Shown piece by piece: positions 16,913 to 25,448 of a stretch of DNA of 42,908 bases. A model generated the notes under the pieces. The model did no database searches. It saw only the letters and a program-made list of their open reading frames with translations, and was not told the DNA's origin. The first letter of the stretch is position 1. Every line of letters begins with the position of its first letter. A program made the translations under genes and the position numbers. This stretch comes from an uncultured Saprospiraceae bacterium (GTDB taxonomy: Bacteria > Bacteroidota > Bacteroidia > Chitinophagales > Saprospiraceae). The stretch covers positions 1 through 42,908 of the forward strand of contig CALBEE010000172.1 of NCBI GenBank assembly GCA_937927575.1, written 5' to 3'.

Positions 16913-17638
16913 ATGAAATCTATACTTAGATTACAAATGCTACTACTTACATCCTTTCTATATTTCTATAGTAATGCGCAGTCAAATAGTATTGCCATTA
17001 GTAAAGGAGCTTTTGCTCCAAAATACAGTTTGCCTAAAGGTGAAATCGTCTATGTAAATAATATACCTATAGCAGCCTCCAAAAGACTCAATATCCAAGT
17101 ATTAGATCAACAAGGAGATTCAATTCATATACTGTTACAAAATCAAGATATGGCCAATATCTTAGCCATTGATTCTTCGCATGATGTTACATCCTTGTTT
17201 GTAGGTAGAGGGGCTAATCTCCATTTAAAATATACTGATTGGGATACGTCTCCTTTATCTATACCCATTAAGATTAGACCTTCTATCGATGATACCCCTT
17301 TGGAGTTTGTAGGTGAATTTACCCTAGGATCTTATATCGGTTTTCAGACTGGTTCTAAATCGATTTCTGATTTTGAGACCTTTCATTATTCCCAGACTTT
17401 TTCTGGTTTTGCCGCTCCCACAATGGTCAAAATTAATCCAGAAGTGGCTGCTACGGATATGTCTAATTTGATTTTGGGATTTTCTGTGGGACTGGGCTAT
17501 ATAGTAAACCTTAATGATTTTCAAATCGGCGTAGTAGGTGGTGCAGATTATATTTCTGGTGATGCATCCAAGACTTGGATATATCAAGGAAAACCATGGT
17601 TTTCTTTTACGGTCGGATTCGATTTTAATGATGAATAA
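16913..17638 (+). CDS. Secreted protein of unknown function
   Basis: A 241-aa protein with a Sec signal peptide ending SNAQ at about residue 23. The mature part has alternating strands, an FVGEFTLGSYIGFQTGS segment and a closing PWFSFTVGFDFNDE that could be strands of a small barrel, but I recognise no family. It lies 125 bp upstream of the tail-collar gene with a bulged hairpin between them, so the two are probably separate transcripts. Confidence 0.7.
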   Translation: MKSILRLQMLLLTSFLYFYSNAQSNSIAISKGAFAPKYSLPKGEIVYVNNIPIAASKRLNIQVLDQQGDSIHILLQNQDMANILAIDSSHDVTSLFVGRGANLHLKYTDWDTSPLSIPIKIRPSIDDTPLEFVGEFTLGSYIGFQTGSKSISDFETFHYSQTFSGFAAPTMVKINPEVAATDMSNLILGFSVGLGYIVNLNDFQIGVVGGADYISGDASKTWIYQGKPWFSFTVGFDFNDE

Positions 17639-17647
17639 TAACCTGAT

Positions 17648-17689
17648 ACGTAGAAATACGTGTGTGATTTTCAGTTAAATCACTCTACG
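17648..17689. repeat. ACGTAGAAATACGT motif (left copy) and bulged hairpin
   Basis: ACGTAGAAATACGT (17648-17661) is itself a small hairpin (ACGTA/TACGT). Its first 13 bases recur in inverted orientation at 18417-18429, on the far side of the tail-collar gene. In addition CGTAGA (17649) pairs with TCTACG (17684-17689), enclosing GTGATTT/AAATCAC, which would form a bulged stem after the secreted-protein gene. Confidence 0.55.
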
Positions 17690-17763
17690 CTGTGCCACTA
17701 TTTCAACGCATCTTTAGTGTATCAATTTACTAATTATTAAATAACCTTAAAAAATTAAAAATC

Positions 17764-18285
17764 ATGGATCCATTTTTAGGAGAAATCATCATGTTCGGAG
17801 GAAATTTCGCACCGAGAGGCTGGGCATTATGCGACGGACAATTATTGCCAATATCTCAGTATTCAGCATTGTTTTCTATATTAGGAACTACCTATGGCGG
17901 TGATGGTAGAACTACTTTTGGTTTGCCAGACCTTAGAGGGAGAGTACCTGTACATGCAGGTAATGGTCCTGGACTTTCTGATAGAAGATTAGGAGGGAAA
18001 GGCGGTACTGAAACGAATACTTTGACTACTGGTCAATTGCCATCACACACACATAATCAAATGGCTTCAAGTAATGGACCAGATGTTAAAAGTCCTACAG
18101 GAGCATTTTTGCCAACTATTGGAAGGTCAGGAGAAGAAACTTATGCTTCAGCTGCTGGGACTGCAACTCCAATGGGTGGAGCTATCGGACATACTGGTTC
18201 TAATCAGGCAGTTAATAATGTTCAACCGTTCCAATGTGTCAACTTTATTATTGCCTTGCAAGGTGTATTCCCTTCAAGAAGCTAA
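17764..18285 (+). CDS. Tail-collar domain (microcystin-dependent-protein-like) protein
   Basis: A 173-aa protein with the phage Tail Collar fold at about residues 5-62: GEIIMFGGNFAPRGWALCDG, then FGLPDLRGRVPVH. A glycine/serine-rich middle follows, with QLPSHTHN, and the conserved end NFIIALQGVFPSRS. This is the full length of the MdpB/'microcystin-dependent protein' family, which is widespread in bacterial genomes outside prophages. No other phage gene is present nearby. There is no signal peptide. Its role is unknown; in phage the fold forms trimeric fibre collars. The gene has its own terminator at 18342. Confidence 0.88.
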   Translation: MDPFLGEIIMFGGNFAPRGWALCDGQLLPISQYSALFSILGTTYGGDGRTTFGLPDLRGRVPVHAGNGPGLSDRRLGGKGGTETNTLTTGQLPSHTHNQMASSNGPDVKSPTGAFLPTIGRSGEETYASAAGTATPMGGAIGHTGSNQAVNNVQPFQCVNFIIALQGVFPSRS

Positions 18286-18341
18286 TTAATGCTTGTGACT
18301 ATCATTTAATACAAACAAATCCATAGTCGATATAATATTAC

Positions 18342-18390
18342 GAGTCAATCTGAGTGAATATAATATTTGCTTTGATTGACTCTTTTTCTT
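18342..18390 (+). terminator. Intrinsic terminator of the tail-collar gene
   Basis: GAGTCAATC (18342-18350) pairs with GATTGACTC (18374-18382) over a 23-base loop and is followed by TTTTTCTT. Confidence 0.8.
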
Positions 18391-18416
18391 AACATTTTTA
18401 ATTGAGAATTGCAATG

Positions 18417-18429
18417 CGTATTTCTACGT
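18417..18429. repeat. Inverted copy of the ACGTAGAAATACG motif
   Basis: CGTATTTCTACGT is the exact complement of 17648-17660, so a 13-bp inverted pair brackets the tail-collar gene and its terminator (span about 780 bp). Confidence 0.6.
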
Positions 18430-18476
18430 GAAATTTATTGAGTAGTAGTTCGTGTAATTACCTGATTTGCGAAAGG

Positions 18477-18484
18477 TAACTTTG
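18477..18484 (+). promoter_or_regulatory. Bacteroidota -7 box of the small-protein/AP/sulfotransferase operon
   Basis: TAACTTTG matches TAnnTTTG and lies 21 bp before the ATG at 18506, giving a start point near 18490. This argues against the in-frame TTG at 18467, which would lie upstream of the transcript. The -33 element is poor. Confidence 0.5.
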
Positions 18485-18505
18485 AAAAACCATAAAATCA
18501 ATGTG

Positions 18506-18694
18506 ATGAACCAATCTAGGGATAAGATATTAAAATCAAAATCTGGTGAATCGATGCCTTTAACTTCTGAAGGCTCATTAGGATTGCTGGCGCTAGGTGA
18601 TGTAGGTCTCGAACTATGGAGAAAAGCGCAAGAAGCCGAGATAGCGTCCATGGAAAAATTATCTTCTAATGATGTCAAAGTGGATGCCATATGA
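18506..18694 (+). CDS. 62-aa small protein coupled to the AP-TPR-sulfotransferase gene
   Basis: The ATG at 18506 gives 62 residues: a polar N-terminus (NQSRDKILKSKSGE), a glycine/leucine-rich centre SLGLLALGDVGLELWRKA, and an acidic end. The stop TGA overlaps the next ATG (ATGA at 18691), so the two are translationally coupled. There is no signal peptide or classic membrane helix, though the centre could insert as an amphipathic helix. I do not recognise a family. Its size, position and overlap suggest an accessory subunit, a small regulator or a substrate/leader peptide for the downstream enzyme; nothing in the sequence decides between these. Confidence 0.7.
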   Translation: MNQSRDKILKSKSGESMPLTSEGSLGLLALGDVGLELWRKAQEAEIASMEKLSSNDVKVDAI

Positions 18695-21264
18695 AGAAGA
18701 GTAAACTAATGCTGATTGGATGGGATGCTGCAGATTGGAAAGTGATTAATCCATTGCTAGATGCAGGATTAATGCCCAATCTTGAAAAAATGGTCAAAAA
18801 AGGTACTATCGGTAATCTAGCAACCATGGATCCAGCATATTCTCCCATGTTATGGACGTCTATCGCTACGGGTAAGCATGCATATAAGCATGGGATACAC
18901 GGTTTTTTAGAACCCACAAAGGATGGTAAATCTGTTAAACCTGTATTGAGTACATCTCGCAAGGTTAAGGCCATTTGGGAAATTTTAAGTGAGCAAGATT
19001 TTAAAACTCACGTAGTGGGATGGTGGCCTAGTCATCCAGCTGAGCCTATGAACGGAATTTCAATTTCTAATTTTTATCAAAAGGCTTCAAATAATCCCAG
19101 CAACAGAAATGAAGTTATGGAGGGATGTATACACCCACCTAAGTATCATGATAGATTTCAAAAGCTTAAGATCAATGCAGAAGAGTTAACAGGTCAACAT
19201 ATTCTACCTTTTATTCCCAAAGCGGATAAAATAGATCAGTCCAAGGAAAAAGGAGTTTATATTGTAGCTAATGAAACCGCTCAAGCAGCATCTATACAAG
19301 CTGCGTTTACTAATATTATTAGAAAAGAAGAATGGGATTTTGCTGCGGTATATTTTGATACTATAGACCATTATTCTCATGGATTTATGAAGTATCATCC
19401 ACCCAAGCAAGATCATATTGGGCAATATGGTTTTGATCTTTACAAAGATGTGGTGACTGCAGGTTATCGTTTTCATGATATGATGCTAGGCAGATTATTA
19501 GATCTTATAGATGATGATACTAATGTTATGTTGATCTCGGATCACGGTTTTGAACCTGATCACTTAAGACCAAAAGAAAGACCTCACGAACCAGGAGGCC
19601 CTGCATATGAACATAGCCCTTATGGAGTAATTGCAATGATGGGCCCAGATGTCAAAAAAGATCACATAATACATGGCGCTACATTGCTTGATATTTGTCC
19701 AACTATATTAGCCATGTTTGATCAGCCGGTAGGTCAAGATATGGATGGTAAGATATTAATGGATGCTTTTCAAAGTAATAAGAAAGTGAATTTTATAGAA
19801 AGTTGGGAAGCCGTAGAATTTACAAAGTTCAAACGGCATACTGACTATGAAATGAATTCTGATGATGAAGATGCTTTAATGGATCAACTGATTGCATTGG
19901 GGTATGTAGAGCCTCTCGAAAAAAACAATCAGAATGATATTGAAGATACTAAATGCTTTAATCGATTTAATCTGGCAAAGAGTTACATGTTTGCAGGGTT
20001 AATGGATGAAGCCATAGTCGAATTAAATGCTTTATGCACACAAAGGCCTAATGTGCCAAGATATCAATTTCAATTGGCCACATGCTATCAGTCTATAAAT
20101 AAGTTATCTGAAGCTCGTGAATTAATAGAATCTTTAAACCGCAAGAAATATTACAATCCTCAGGCTTTACAGATAATGGAAGCCACACTTCTTATTGGCG
20201 AAAAGAAATTTAAAGAAGCTCTTATCATATTAGAATCTTTAGAAAAAAGTGGCACTGTTTTGCAAGCGGAGGTGTATGCAAAATTGGCTAAATGTTATAT
20301 GAAATTTGGCAATAGATCTAAAGCCCAAAAAATACTCGACAAGGGTAAGGCTGTCAATTTTGAAAATGCACAAATTCATTTTTTGCAAGGCCTTTTGTCA
20401 TTTCATAATGAAGAATTAGATAGGTCTATAGATGCATTCTTAACCTCATTGGGACTAGAGTATAATAACCCAATAGCCCATAGGTTTTTAGGAGCTGGAC
20501 TTTATAAGTTAGGACAATACGAACAAGCAGCAAGTGCTCTGGAAGTAGCACTAAAAATGCAACCCAAAAATAATGCTTGTCGAAGCACATTGATTGATAT
20601 TTATAAGATTCACTTGGATGATGTCGTTAAAGCATCTCAGCACAGACAAGCTATGCACCAATATGTAGAGGGTGAAGTAATTATAGTGTCTGGTTTGCCA
20701 AGATCAGGAACTTCAATGATGATGCAGATGATGGAAAGTGGAGGATTAGATATTTACACAGATAAGATTAGAACAGCAGATGACAATAATCCAAAAGGTT
20801 ATTATGAACATGAAAATGTAAAAAGCTTAAAGCATAACAAGAAGTGGATCAGAGAATGTAATAGTAAAGTGGTAAAGGTAATATCTAATTTACTGCCAGA
20901 CCTACCATTGAATACAAGGTATAAGGTGGTAATGATGGAAAGAGATGTCGAAGAAATTCTTGCTTCTCAAAGAAGAATGATTAAGAAATTGGGAAAGAAG
21001 GTGGCTGAAGAAACCTATCCATTACAATTAATTCAAAAATTAAAACAAAGTGTAAAGGATGCGAAGGAGTGGGCTCAAAAGCAGCCTCATGTTGAACTCC
21101 TTATAGTCAATTATAAAGATGTAATTGAGAATCCATTTATTGAAGCCATGAGGGTATCTGATTTTCTCAATAATGCAGTACTTCCAGAGCAAATGGTGAA
21201 TATAGTAGATCCTAATTTATATCGAGAAAAATCAAATAAAACAGAGTTAAAAATTACCCGTTAG
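18691..21264 (+). CDS. Alkaline-phosphatase-superfamily / TPR / sulfotransferase fusion
   Basis: An 857-aa protein without a signal peptide, so probably cytosolic. Residues about 1-370 are a type I phosphodiesterase/nucleotide pyrophosphatase-like domain of the alkaline phosphatase superfamily: metal-site GWDAADW, nucleophile region SPMLWTSIATGK followed by HGIHGF, FDTIDHYSHG, and LISDHGFEPDH. Residues about 420-645 are helical tetratricopeptide-like repeats (NRFNLAKSYMFAGLMDEA and later units). Residues about 665-857 are a sulfotransferase-like domain with the 5'-phosphosulfate-binding loop SGLPRSGTSMMMQ (near 667) and an RDVEEILASQRR helix. The fusion suggests an enzyme acting on sulfated or phosphorylated substrates with TPRs recruiting a partner. 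It is coupled to the 62-aa gene upstream and is followed 38 bp later by a T9SS protein. Confidence 0.85.
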   Translation: MKKSKLMLIGWDAADWKVINPLLDAGLMPNLEKMVKKGTIGNLATMDPAYSPMLWTSIATGKHAYKHGIHGFLEPTKDGKSVKPVLSTSRKVKAIWEILSEQDFKTHVVGWWPSHPAEPMNGISISNFYQKASNNPSNRNEVMEGCIHPPKYHDRFQKLKINAEELTGQHILPFIPKADKIDQSKEKGVYIVANETAQAASIQAAFTNIIRKEEWDFAAVYFDTIDHYSHGFMKYHPPKQDHIGQYGFDLYKDVVTAGYRFHDMMLGRLLDLIDDDTNVMLISDHGFEPDHLRPKERPHEPGGPAYEHSPYGVIAMMGPDVKKDHIIHGATLLDICPTILAMFDQPVGQDMDGKILMDAFQSNKKVNFIESWEAVEFTKFKRHTDYEMNSDDEDALMDQLIALGYVEPLEKNNQNDIEDTKCFNRFNLAKSYMFAGLMDEAIVELNALCTQRPNVPRYQFQLATCYQSINKLSEARELIESLNRKKYYNPQALQIMEATLLIGEKKFKEALIILESLEKSGTVLQAEVYAKLAKCYMKFGNRSKAQKILDKGKAVNFENAQIHFLQGLLSFHNEELDRSIDAFLTSLGLEYNNPIAHRFLGAGLYKLGQYEQAASALEVALKMQPKNNACRSTLIDIYKIHLDDVVKASQHRQAMHQYVEGEVIIVSGLPRSGTSMMMQMMESGGLDIYTDKIRTADDNNPKGYYEHENVKSLKHNKKWIRECNSKVVKVISNLLPDLPLNTRYKVVMMERDVEEILASQRRMIKKLGKKVAEETYPLQLIQKLKQSVKDAKEWAQKQPHVELLIVNYKDVIENPFIEAMRVSDFLNNAVLPEQMVNIVDPNLYREKSNKTELKITR

Positions 21265-21302
21265 TAAAATCAATTTTTCTAAAACTGAGAAATCATAGAA
21301 TT

Positions 21303-22550
21303 ATGAAAAAAATTAAAAAGTATTCTGCCGAGAATCACAATCAAGACGTAGCTGAAAGGTTAAAGTCCTATCAAACACAAGCAAATAGCATTCTTAGAAA
21401 TATGAATGCCCCCTTAAAGAGTAACGGCAAATCTCCCTTATCAACTATAGTACCTTTGGTGGCTGTTGCACTTAGTCCTATAGGAATAAATGCCCAATGT
21501 GGTGTTAGTGTTTTCAATCCTTCAAACACTTTGAATTCTGATATAGGAAATCCCAATATGACCATTGATGTAGATGGAGATGGTACTATAGATTTCGAAT
21601 TGGACCCGCAAACCGATAGCTTATTTCTTTTTCCCCTAAATGGTGCAGAAGTGATTGCTTCAGTAGCGTCGGGTGCTTATCGTTATGTAACTAGACTCAA
21701 TACTGGTGACCCTATAACTAGTGCAGATCCTGATTGGCGTTCTGCCGGAGATTTAATTGCAGGTGCAGCTACCATGGATTACCAAAATTATGGTAACTGG
21801 AATGGAGCAGGAACTGTAGTTGGGTATGTTGGGATTCGAATTAATGGTGATCGTATGGGTTTTATGGAAGTATCATGGAATGATGATGGCGCTGTAGATG
21901 AAGTTACGGTAACTGTAGCATTAACAGGTGCGATGCATCCAGATGATCCTGCCGTTGCTTCTATCGATGCTGGAGATTGTGTTGCATTGCCAGTGGAGTT
22001 AATTGAATTTAAAGGAGAAGTTCGTAATGGTGTTACATCATTACAATGGTCTACTGCTTCAGAAATCAATAATGCAGGATTTGAAGTGCAGAGAAGTACC
22101 GATGGAAAAGATTTCAGAAAATTAGGTTGGGTTGAAGGTGAAATAAATTCTAGCAGAAAACTCTCTTACGAATTTACAGACGATACGGTAATGCCTAATA
22201 GAGAATATTATTATCGACTTAAACAAGTTGATGTTGACGGTGGTTCTCAATTTTCAAATGTGGTCACCTTAACTAATAGAGATGAGTCTCAATTTATGTT
22301 ACATGATATAGCACCTAACCCAGTAACTAATAGTCAGTTGTTTTTACAATTGTCAGCAGGTTCGGAAAATCAATTGATGTTAGAGGTATATAATACGGTT
22401 GGTCAAAGAATACTCGAACAAAATATAAATGCCAAAGAAGGAATGAACCAACACATTCTTGACATAGAATCATTGGCTAATGGTACTTATTTCGTGAAAG
22501 TAAGCGGAGGTGATAATTCATCTTACAAGAAAGTGATCGTGGCGAAGTAG
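21303..22550 (+). CDS. T9SS-exported protein with long pre-signal N-region
   Basis: A 415-aa protein. Its hydrophobic signal segment (STIVPLVAVALSPIGINAQ) starts only at about residue 47, after a polar, lysine-rich stretch (KKIKKYSAENHNQDVAERLK and on), far longer than the usual 5-10 residue n-region. The mature part has a DVDGDGTIDFEL segment resembling calcium-binding repeats (about 83-95), a discoidin-like strand-rich domain with ELIEFKGEV and STASEINNAGFEVQRS (a common module before T9SS tails), and a type A sorting domain from IAPNPV to the end. No internal ATG gives a better signal. It is the last gene of the operon with the sulfotransferase fusion, making it a candidate substrate or client. 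Confidence 0.85.
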   Translation: MKKIKKYSAENHNQDVAERLKSYQTQANSILRNMNAPLKSNGKSPLSTIVPLVAVALSPIGINAQCGVSVFNPSNTLNSDIGNPNMTIDVDGDGTIDFELDPQTDSLFLFPLNGAEVIASVASGAYRYVTRLNTGDPITSADPDWRSAGDLIAGAATMDYQNYGNWNGAGTVVGYVGIRINGDRMGFMEVSWNDDGAVDEVTVTVALTGAMHPDDPAVASIDAGDCVALPVELIEFKGEVRNGVTSLQWSTASEINNAGFEVQRSTDGKDFRKLGWVEGEINSSRKLSYEFTDDTVMPNREYYYRLKQVDVDGGSQFSNVVTLTNRDESQFMLHDIAPNPVTNSQLFLQLSAGSENQLMLEVYNTVGQRILEQNINAKEGMNQHILDIESLANGTYFVKVSGGDNSSYKKVIVAK

Positions 22551-22567
22551 TTGGATGAATATAGGTA

Positions 22568-22607
22568 TTAATACGTGTATCGCAATAGAGAGTTAATACG
22601 CTTATCG
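22568..22607. repeat. Direct repeat in a 364-bp gene-free gap
   Basis: TTAATACGTGTATCG (22568-22582) and TTAATACGCTTATCG (22593-22607) are 25 bp apart and differ at two adjacent bases. The gap 22551-22914 also contains a weak GATGTCC/GGACATC hairpin (22751-22790) and the terminator at 22877. Nothing else was identified there. Confidence 0.5.
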
Positions 22608-22876
22608 ATCCATGTATATATAGCCATATTTGTATTAATCAATTTGTTATGCTCTAAAGATTTATAATTCTACAATTTAAATCAATGGAGCAGTTAACTA
22701 GGACTAATAGGTGTATACCCCAAGAAACAGCTATAACCCTAGGTGTTGGTGATGTCCTTTCGAGTAAATTAAGGTAATCGATTGGACATCATCACAATTT
22801 TGATTGCTCAATTTTGGCAATCTTAAATTGAAATTAGAAACAAACTTTCAAAGATAATCTTAATCCTAGTTAAGAA

Positions 22877-22916
22877 GGTCTACTCAATCAGAAGTGAATT
22901 TGAGTAGACCATTTTT
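22877..22916. terminator. Terminator hairpin between convergent genes
   Basis: GGTCTACTCAA (22877-22887) pairs perfectly with TTGAGTAGACC (22900-22910), followed on the plus strand by ATTTTTA. It sits directly after the stop of the convergent VOC gene (minus), so it may serve both directions, with a better T-run for the plus strand. Confidence 0.75.
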
Positions 22917-23979
22917 ATGGATATACGTTTTTACTAACTCTCCCCAAGGACATCGCCCATAGTAAAAATCTGGGCAAAGGTTTGGTAGGATTTCTTTTTG
23001 ATAAATCTAGATACCAATTCAATTTTTTTATAATAGGTATCTTATGTGCTTCGACAAATTCTATCAAAGTGCCATCAGGATCTTCAATGTATGCAAATCT
23101 ACCTGCAGCCTCACCCATGTCAAAACTTTCAGCAGAATCTACGGTAAAAGGATGATTCAGTTCCTGACATTTATTTTCTAGTAAAGACATATTGCGCACA
23201 TCAAAACAAAGATGAATATAGCCGACATCACCCCACATGCGATTAAGAAATATTTTCTTGGGAATATAATCTAAAGCTTGTATAAGTTCGATATAGGTAG
23301 AACCAAGAAGTTGGCTAAATGGTCCAACCCGTGGTTGGCTATGTGTGAGTAGGACGCGACGATATTTTTTAGAATCAATAGTTATGTCTATGTTGTCAGA
23401 AGGTTTGTCTGAAAGTACTTTATCATATCCCAGTAAAGTCTGATAAAAATATAGAGATTGCTCGATATCACTTACTCCGATCGTACAACCCACGATACCG
23501 CCAATATTTGAAATGCCTTTATGATTCCAATCTATTCCTTCTGTGATTTCAAACCAATTACCATTCAGATCCTCACCATAAAAATGTTTTAAATTGGCGA
23601 TATTGAGACTGACTTCTGATAGCAAGGTTACTCCTGATAATTTTAATTCCTTATAAGCTTTATCGACATCTTGAGCTTTATACTTTATGATCTGAATCCC
23701 TAGATCTCCTAGCTCAATCGGTTGATCTGGCCATTGCGATTTTCGTGAAGTATGTTTCCAGATTTCCAGACCGCCGCCGCCTGCATAATTCATGGCTAAT
23801 ACAGCATGTCGACTTTTAGGTTTGCCTCCAGTATAAGGAAGCATTAAATTGGCTTCTGCCTTTTCATCAAATATTGGAAGATCAAATCCTAAATGTTTTC
23901 TGTACCATTCCCAAGTTTCATAAACATTATCATTACCTAATCCTATTTGTTGAATTCCAGATATGATATAATTTTTCAT
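22915..23979 (-). CDS. Two-domain VOC family protein
   Basis: A 354-aa cytosolic protein made of two vicinal-oxygen-chelate modules: about 5-150 (GIQQIGLGNDNVYETWEWY, ending GEDLNGNWFEITEG) and about 160-312 (IGGIVGCTIGVSDIEQSLYF, with IHLCFDVRN and a final AYIEDPDGTLIEFVEAHKI). The second module keeps the usual H (YIHLCFD) and E (IEFVEA) of the metal site. The overall plan recalls dioxygenases of the 4-hydroxyphenylpyruvate dioxygenase/glyoxalase type, but I cannot assign a reaction. Its start overlaps the stop of the oxoamine synthase gene (ATGA), so the two are translationally coupled and probably act on one pathway. Confidence 0.8.
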   Translation of the reverse strand: MKNYIISGIQQIGLGNDNVYETWEWYRKHLGFDLPIFDEKAEANLMLPYTGGKPKSRHAVLAMNYAGGGGLEIWKHTSRKSQWPDQPIELGDLGIQIIKYKAQDVDKAYKELKLSGVTLLSEVSLNIANLKHFYGEDLNGNWFEITEGIDWNHKGISNIGGIVGCTIGVSDIEQSLYFYQTLLGYDKVLSDKPSDNIDITIDSKKYRRVLLTHSQPRVGPFSQLLGSTYIELIQALDYIPKKIFLNRMWGDVGYIHLCFDVRNMSLLENKCQELNHPFTVDSAESFDMGEAAGRFAYIEDPDGTLIEFVEAHKIPIIKKLNWYLDLSKRNPTKPLPRFLLWAMSLGRVSKNVYP

Positions 23980-25226
23980 GCCATAGCAGGATTTTCGATG
24001 GTGTTTTTTCGATAGGCACCTTCGCTTAGTTTAGATCTGATATTACTAAATGCTTTTATAGTCTGATCTATGTCTTCGGTCGTATGTGAAGCCGTTGGGA
24101 TGAGTCGTAATAGTATCATTCCCTTAGGAATAACAGGATAGACCACAATCGAACAGAATATCGAATGATTTTGACGTAAATCCATGACTAAGGAAGTGGC
24201 TTCTTCCACTGATCCTTGTAGAAATACGGGAGTGACACAAGAATTAGTATTTCCTAGATTAAATCCTGCAGCTTTTAAGCCTTTTTGAATCGCATTTACG
24301 TTATCCCATAATTTGGCTTTGTGCTTAGGTTGCGTTCTAAGTAATTCTAATCTTTTTATATTTCCTATTACTTGAGTTATAGGCATAGACTTGGCAAATA
24401 TCTGTGATCGCATATTATACTTTAGAAACCTTACAATATCCTTATTGCCGGCTAAAAAAGCTCCGATACTTCCCATAGATTTAGCAAAAGTGGCGAAATA
24501 AACATCGATAGAATCTTGTACACCTTGCTCTTCACCAGCACCAGCACCAGTAGCTCCTAAAGTTGCAAATCCATGTGCATCGTCTACCATCAGCATGAAA
24601 TCATACTTTGTTTTAAGCTTTGCGATTTCTTTTAATTTACCTTGATCGCCTTGCATACCAAATACGCCTTCAGATATCACCATGACACCTCCATCTTGAT
24701 CTTTAGCTATATTTGTCGCAGCCTCTAAATGTTTCTCTAAACTCTCAATATCATTATGTAGGAAGGTAAATCTTTTGCCACTATGCAGACGGACACCATC
24801 TACGATACAGGCATGACAGTTTTTATCATAAACAACAACATCTCTACGGGTAAGCAAACAATCTATGGCTGACATAATACCTTGATAACCAAAATTGACA
24901 AGTACTGCTCCTTCTTTCTTAACGAAGTCAGCTAACTGTACTTCTAGCTCTCCGTGAAGATCAGTATTGCCAGACATCATGCGAGATCCCATAGGGTAGG
25001 CAAGTCCCCAATCAGCAGAGGCTTGTGCATCTATCGCTCTCACTTCTGGATGATTAGCAAGACCGAGATAATCATTGATTGACCACATAATTACTTCCTT
25101 ACCGCCAAATTGCATCCTATTGCCTAATTCGCCTGTTAGTTTGGGAAAAATATAATATCCTTCGGCGCTCTCAGCGTATTGTCCTAATGGACCTTTATTC
25201 ACTTTAATTCGTTCTTCTATATTCAC
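23976..25226 (-). CDS. Alpha-oxoamine synthase, serine-palmitoyltransferase-like
   Basis: A 416-aa PLP enzyme of the family that condenses an amino acid with an acyl-CoA (SPT, KBL, BioF, HemA). Visible sites: MGSRMMSGNTDLH substrate-binding loop, the stacking histidine H138 (DKNCHACIVDG), cofactor-binding DDAHG (215-219), and the Schiff-base lysine K249 in TFAKSMGSIG. The TFAKS version is closer to serine palmitoyltransferases than to BioF or KBL, and Bacteroidota commonly make sphingolipids, so an SPT role is the first guess. Coupling to a double VOC protein rather than to sphingolipid genes is a caution: a different 3-oxo-amine product is possible. ATG at 25226; short C-terminal tail. Confidence 0.8.
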   Translation of the reverse strand: MNIEERIKVNKGPLGQYAESAEGYYIFPKLTGELGNRMQFGGKEVIMWSINDYLGLANHPEVRAIDAQASADWGLAYPMGSRMMSGNTDLHGELEVQLADFVKKEGAVLVNFGYQGIMSAIDCLLTRRDVVVYDKNCHACIVDGVRLHSGKRFTFLHNDIESLEKHLEAATNIAKDQDGGVMVISEGVFGMQGDQGKLKEIAKLKTKYDFMLMVDDAHGFATLGATGAGAGEEQGVQDSIDVYFATFAKSMGSIGAFLAGNKDIVRFLKYNMRSQIFAKSMPITQVIGNIKRLELLRTQPKHKAKLWDNVNAIQKGLKAAGFNLGNTNSCVTPVFLQGSVEEATSLVMDLRQNHSIFCSIVVYPVIPKGMILLRLIPTASHTTEDIDQTIKAFSNIRSKLSEGAYRKNTIENPAMA

Positions 25227-25392
25227 GTTGACTCATTTTCTGGTTTAAAGGTATAATTATCAAGTTGTAATGAAAGAGAAGCAGCCATTATTGTTGAGCC
25301 TTTTTTATTTTACGTATACTTTAATGGTAAGACTAGTGTTAGGATTAAAATGTTTTACTGCAAATTAAAACGCTTATTTGACTTTGATATTA

Positions 25393-25430
25393 ATAAAAAT
25401 ACCCAAATTAAGCGAAGTCAATTTGGGTAT
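25393..25430 (-). terminator. Intrinsic terminator of the duplicated-domain secreted protein gene
   Basis: ATACCCAAATT (25399-25409) pairs with AATTTGGGTAT (25420-25430). On the minus strand the stem is followed by TTTTTATT. It lies 18 bp after the stop at 25449. Confidence 0.88.
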
Positions 25431-25448
25431 AAGATGGATTAATAAATT

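Noticed and set aside
17764-18285. Prophage or contractile injection system
   Set aside because: Only a single tail-collar protein is present; this family is common outside phages, and no other structural, integrase or lysis gene is nearby.
18467-18505. TTG start for the small protein before the AP gene
   Set aside because: It precedes the TAACTTTG -7 box, so it would not be on the transcript; the ATG at 18506 is preferred.
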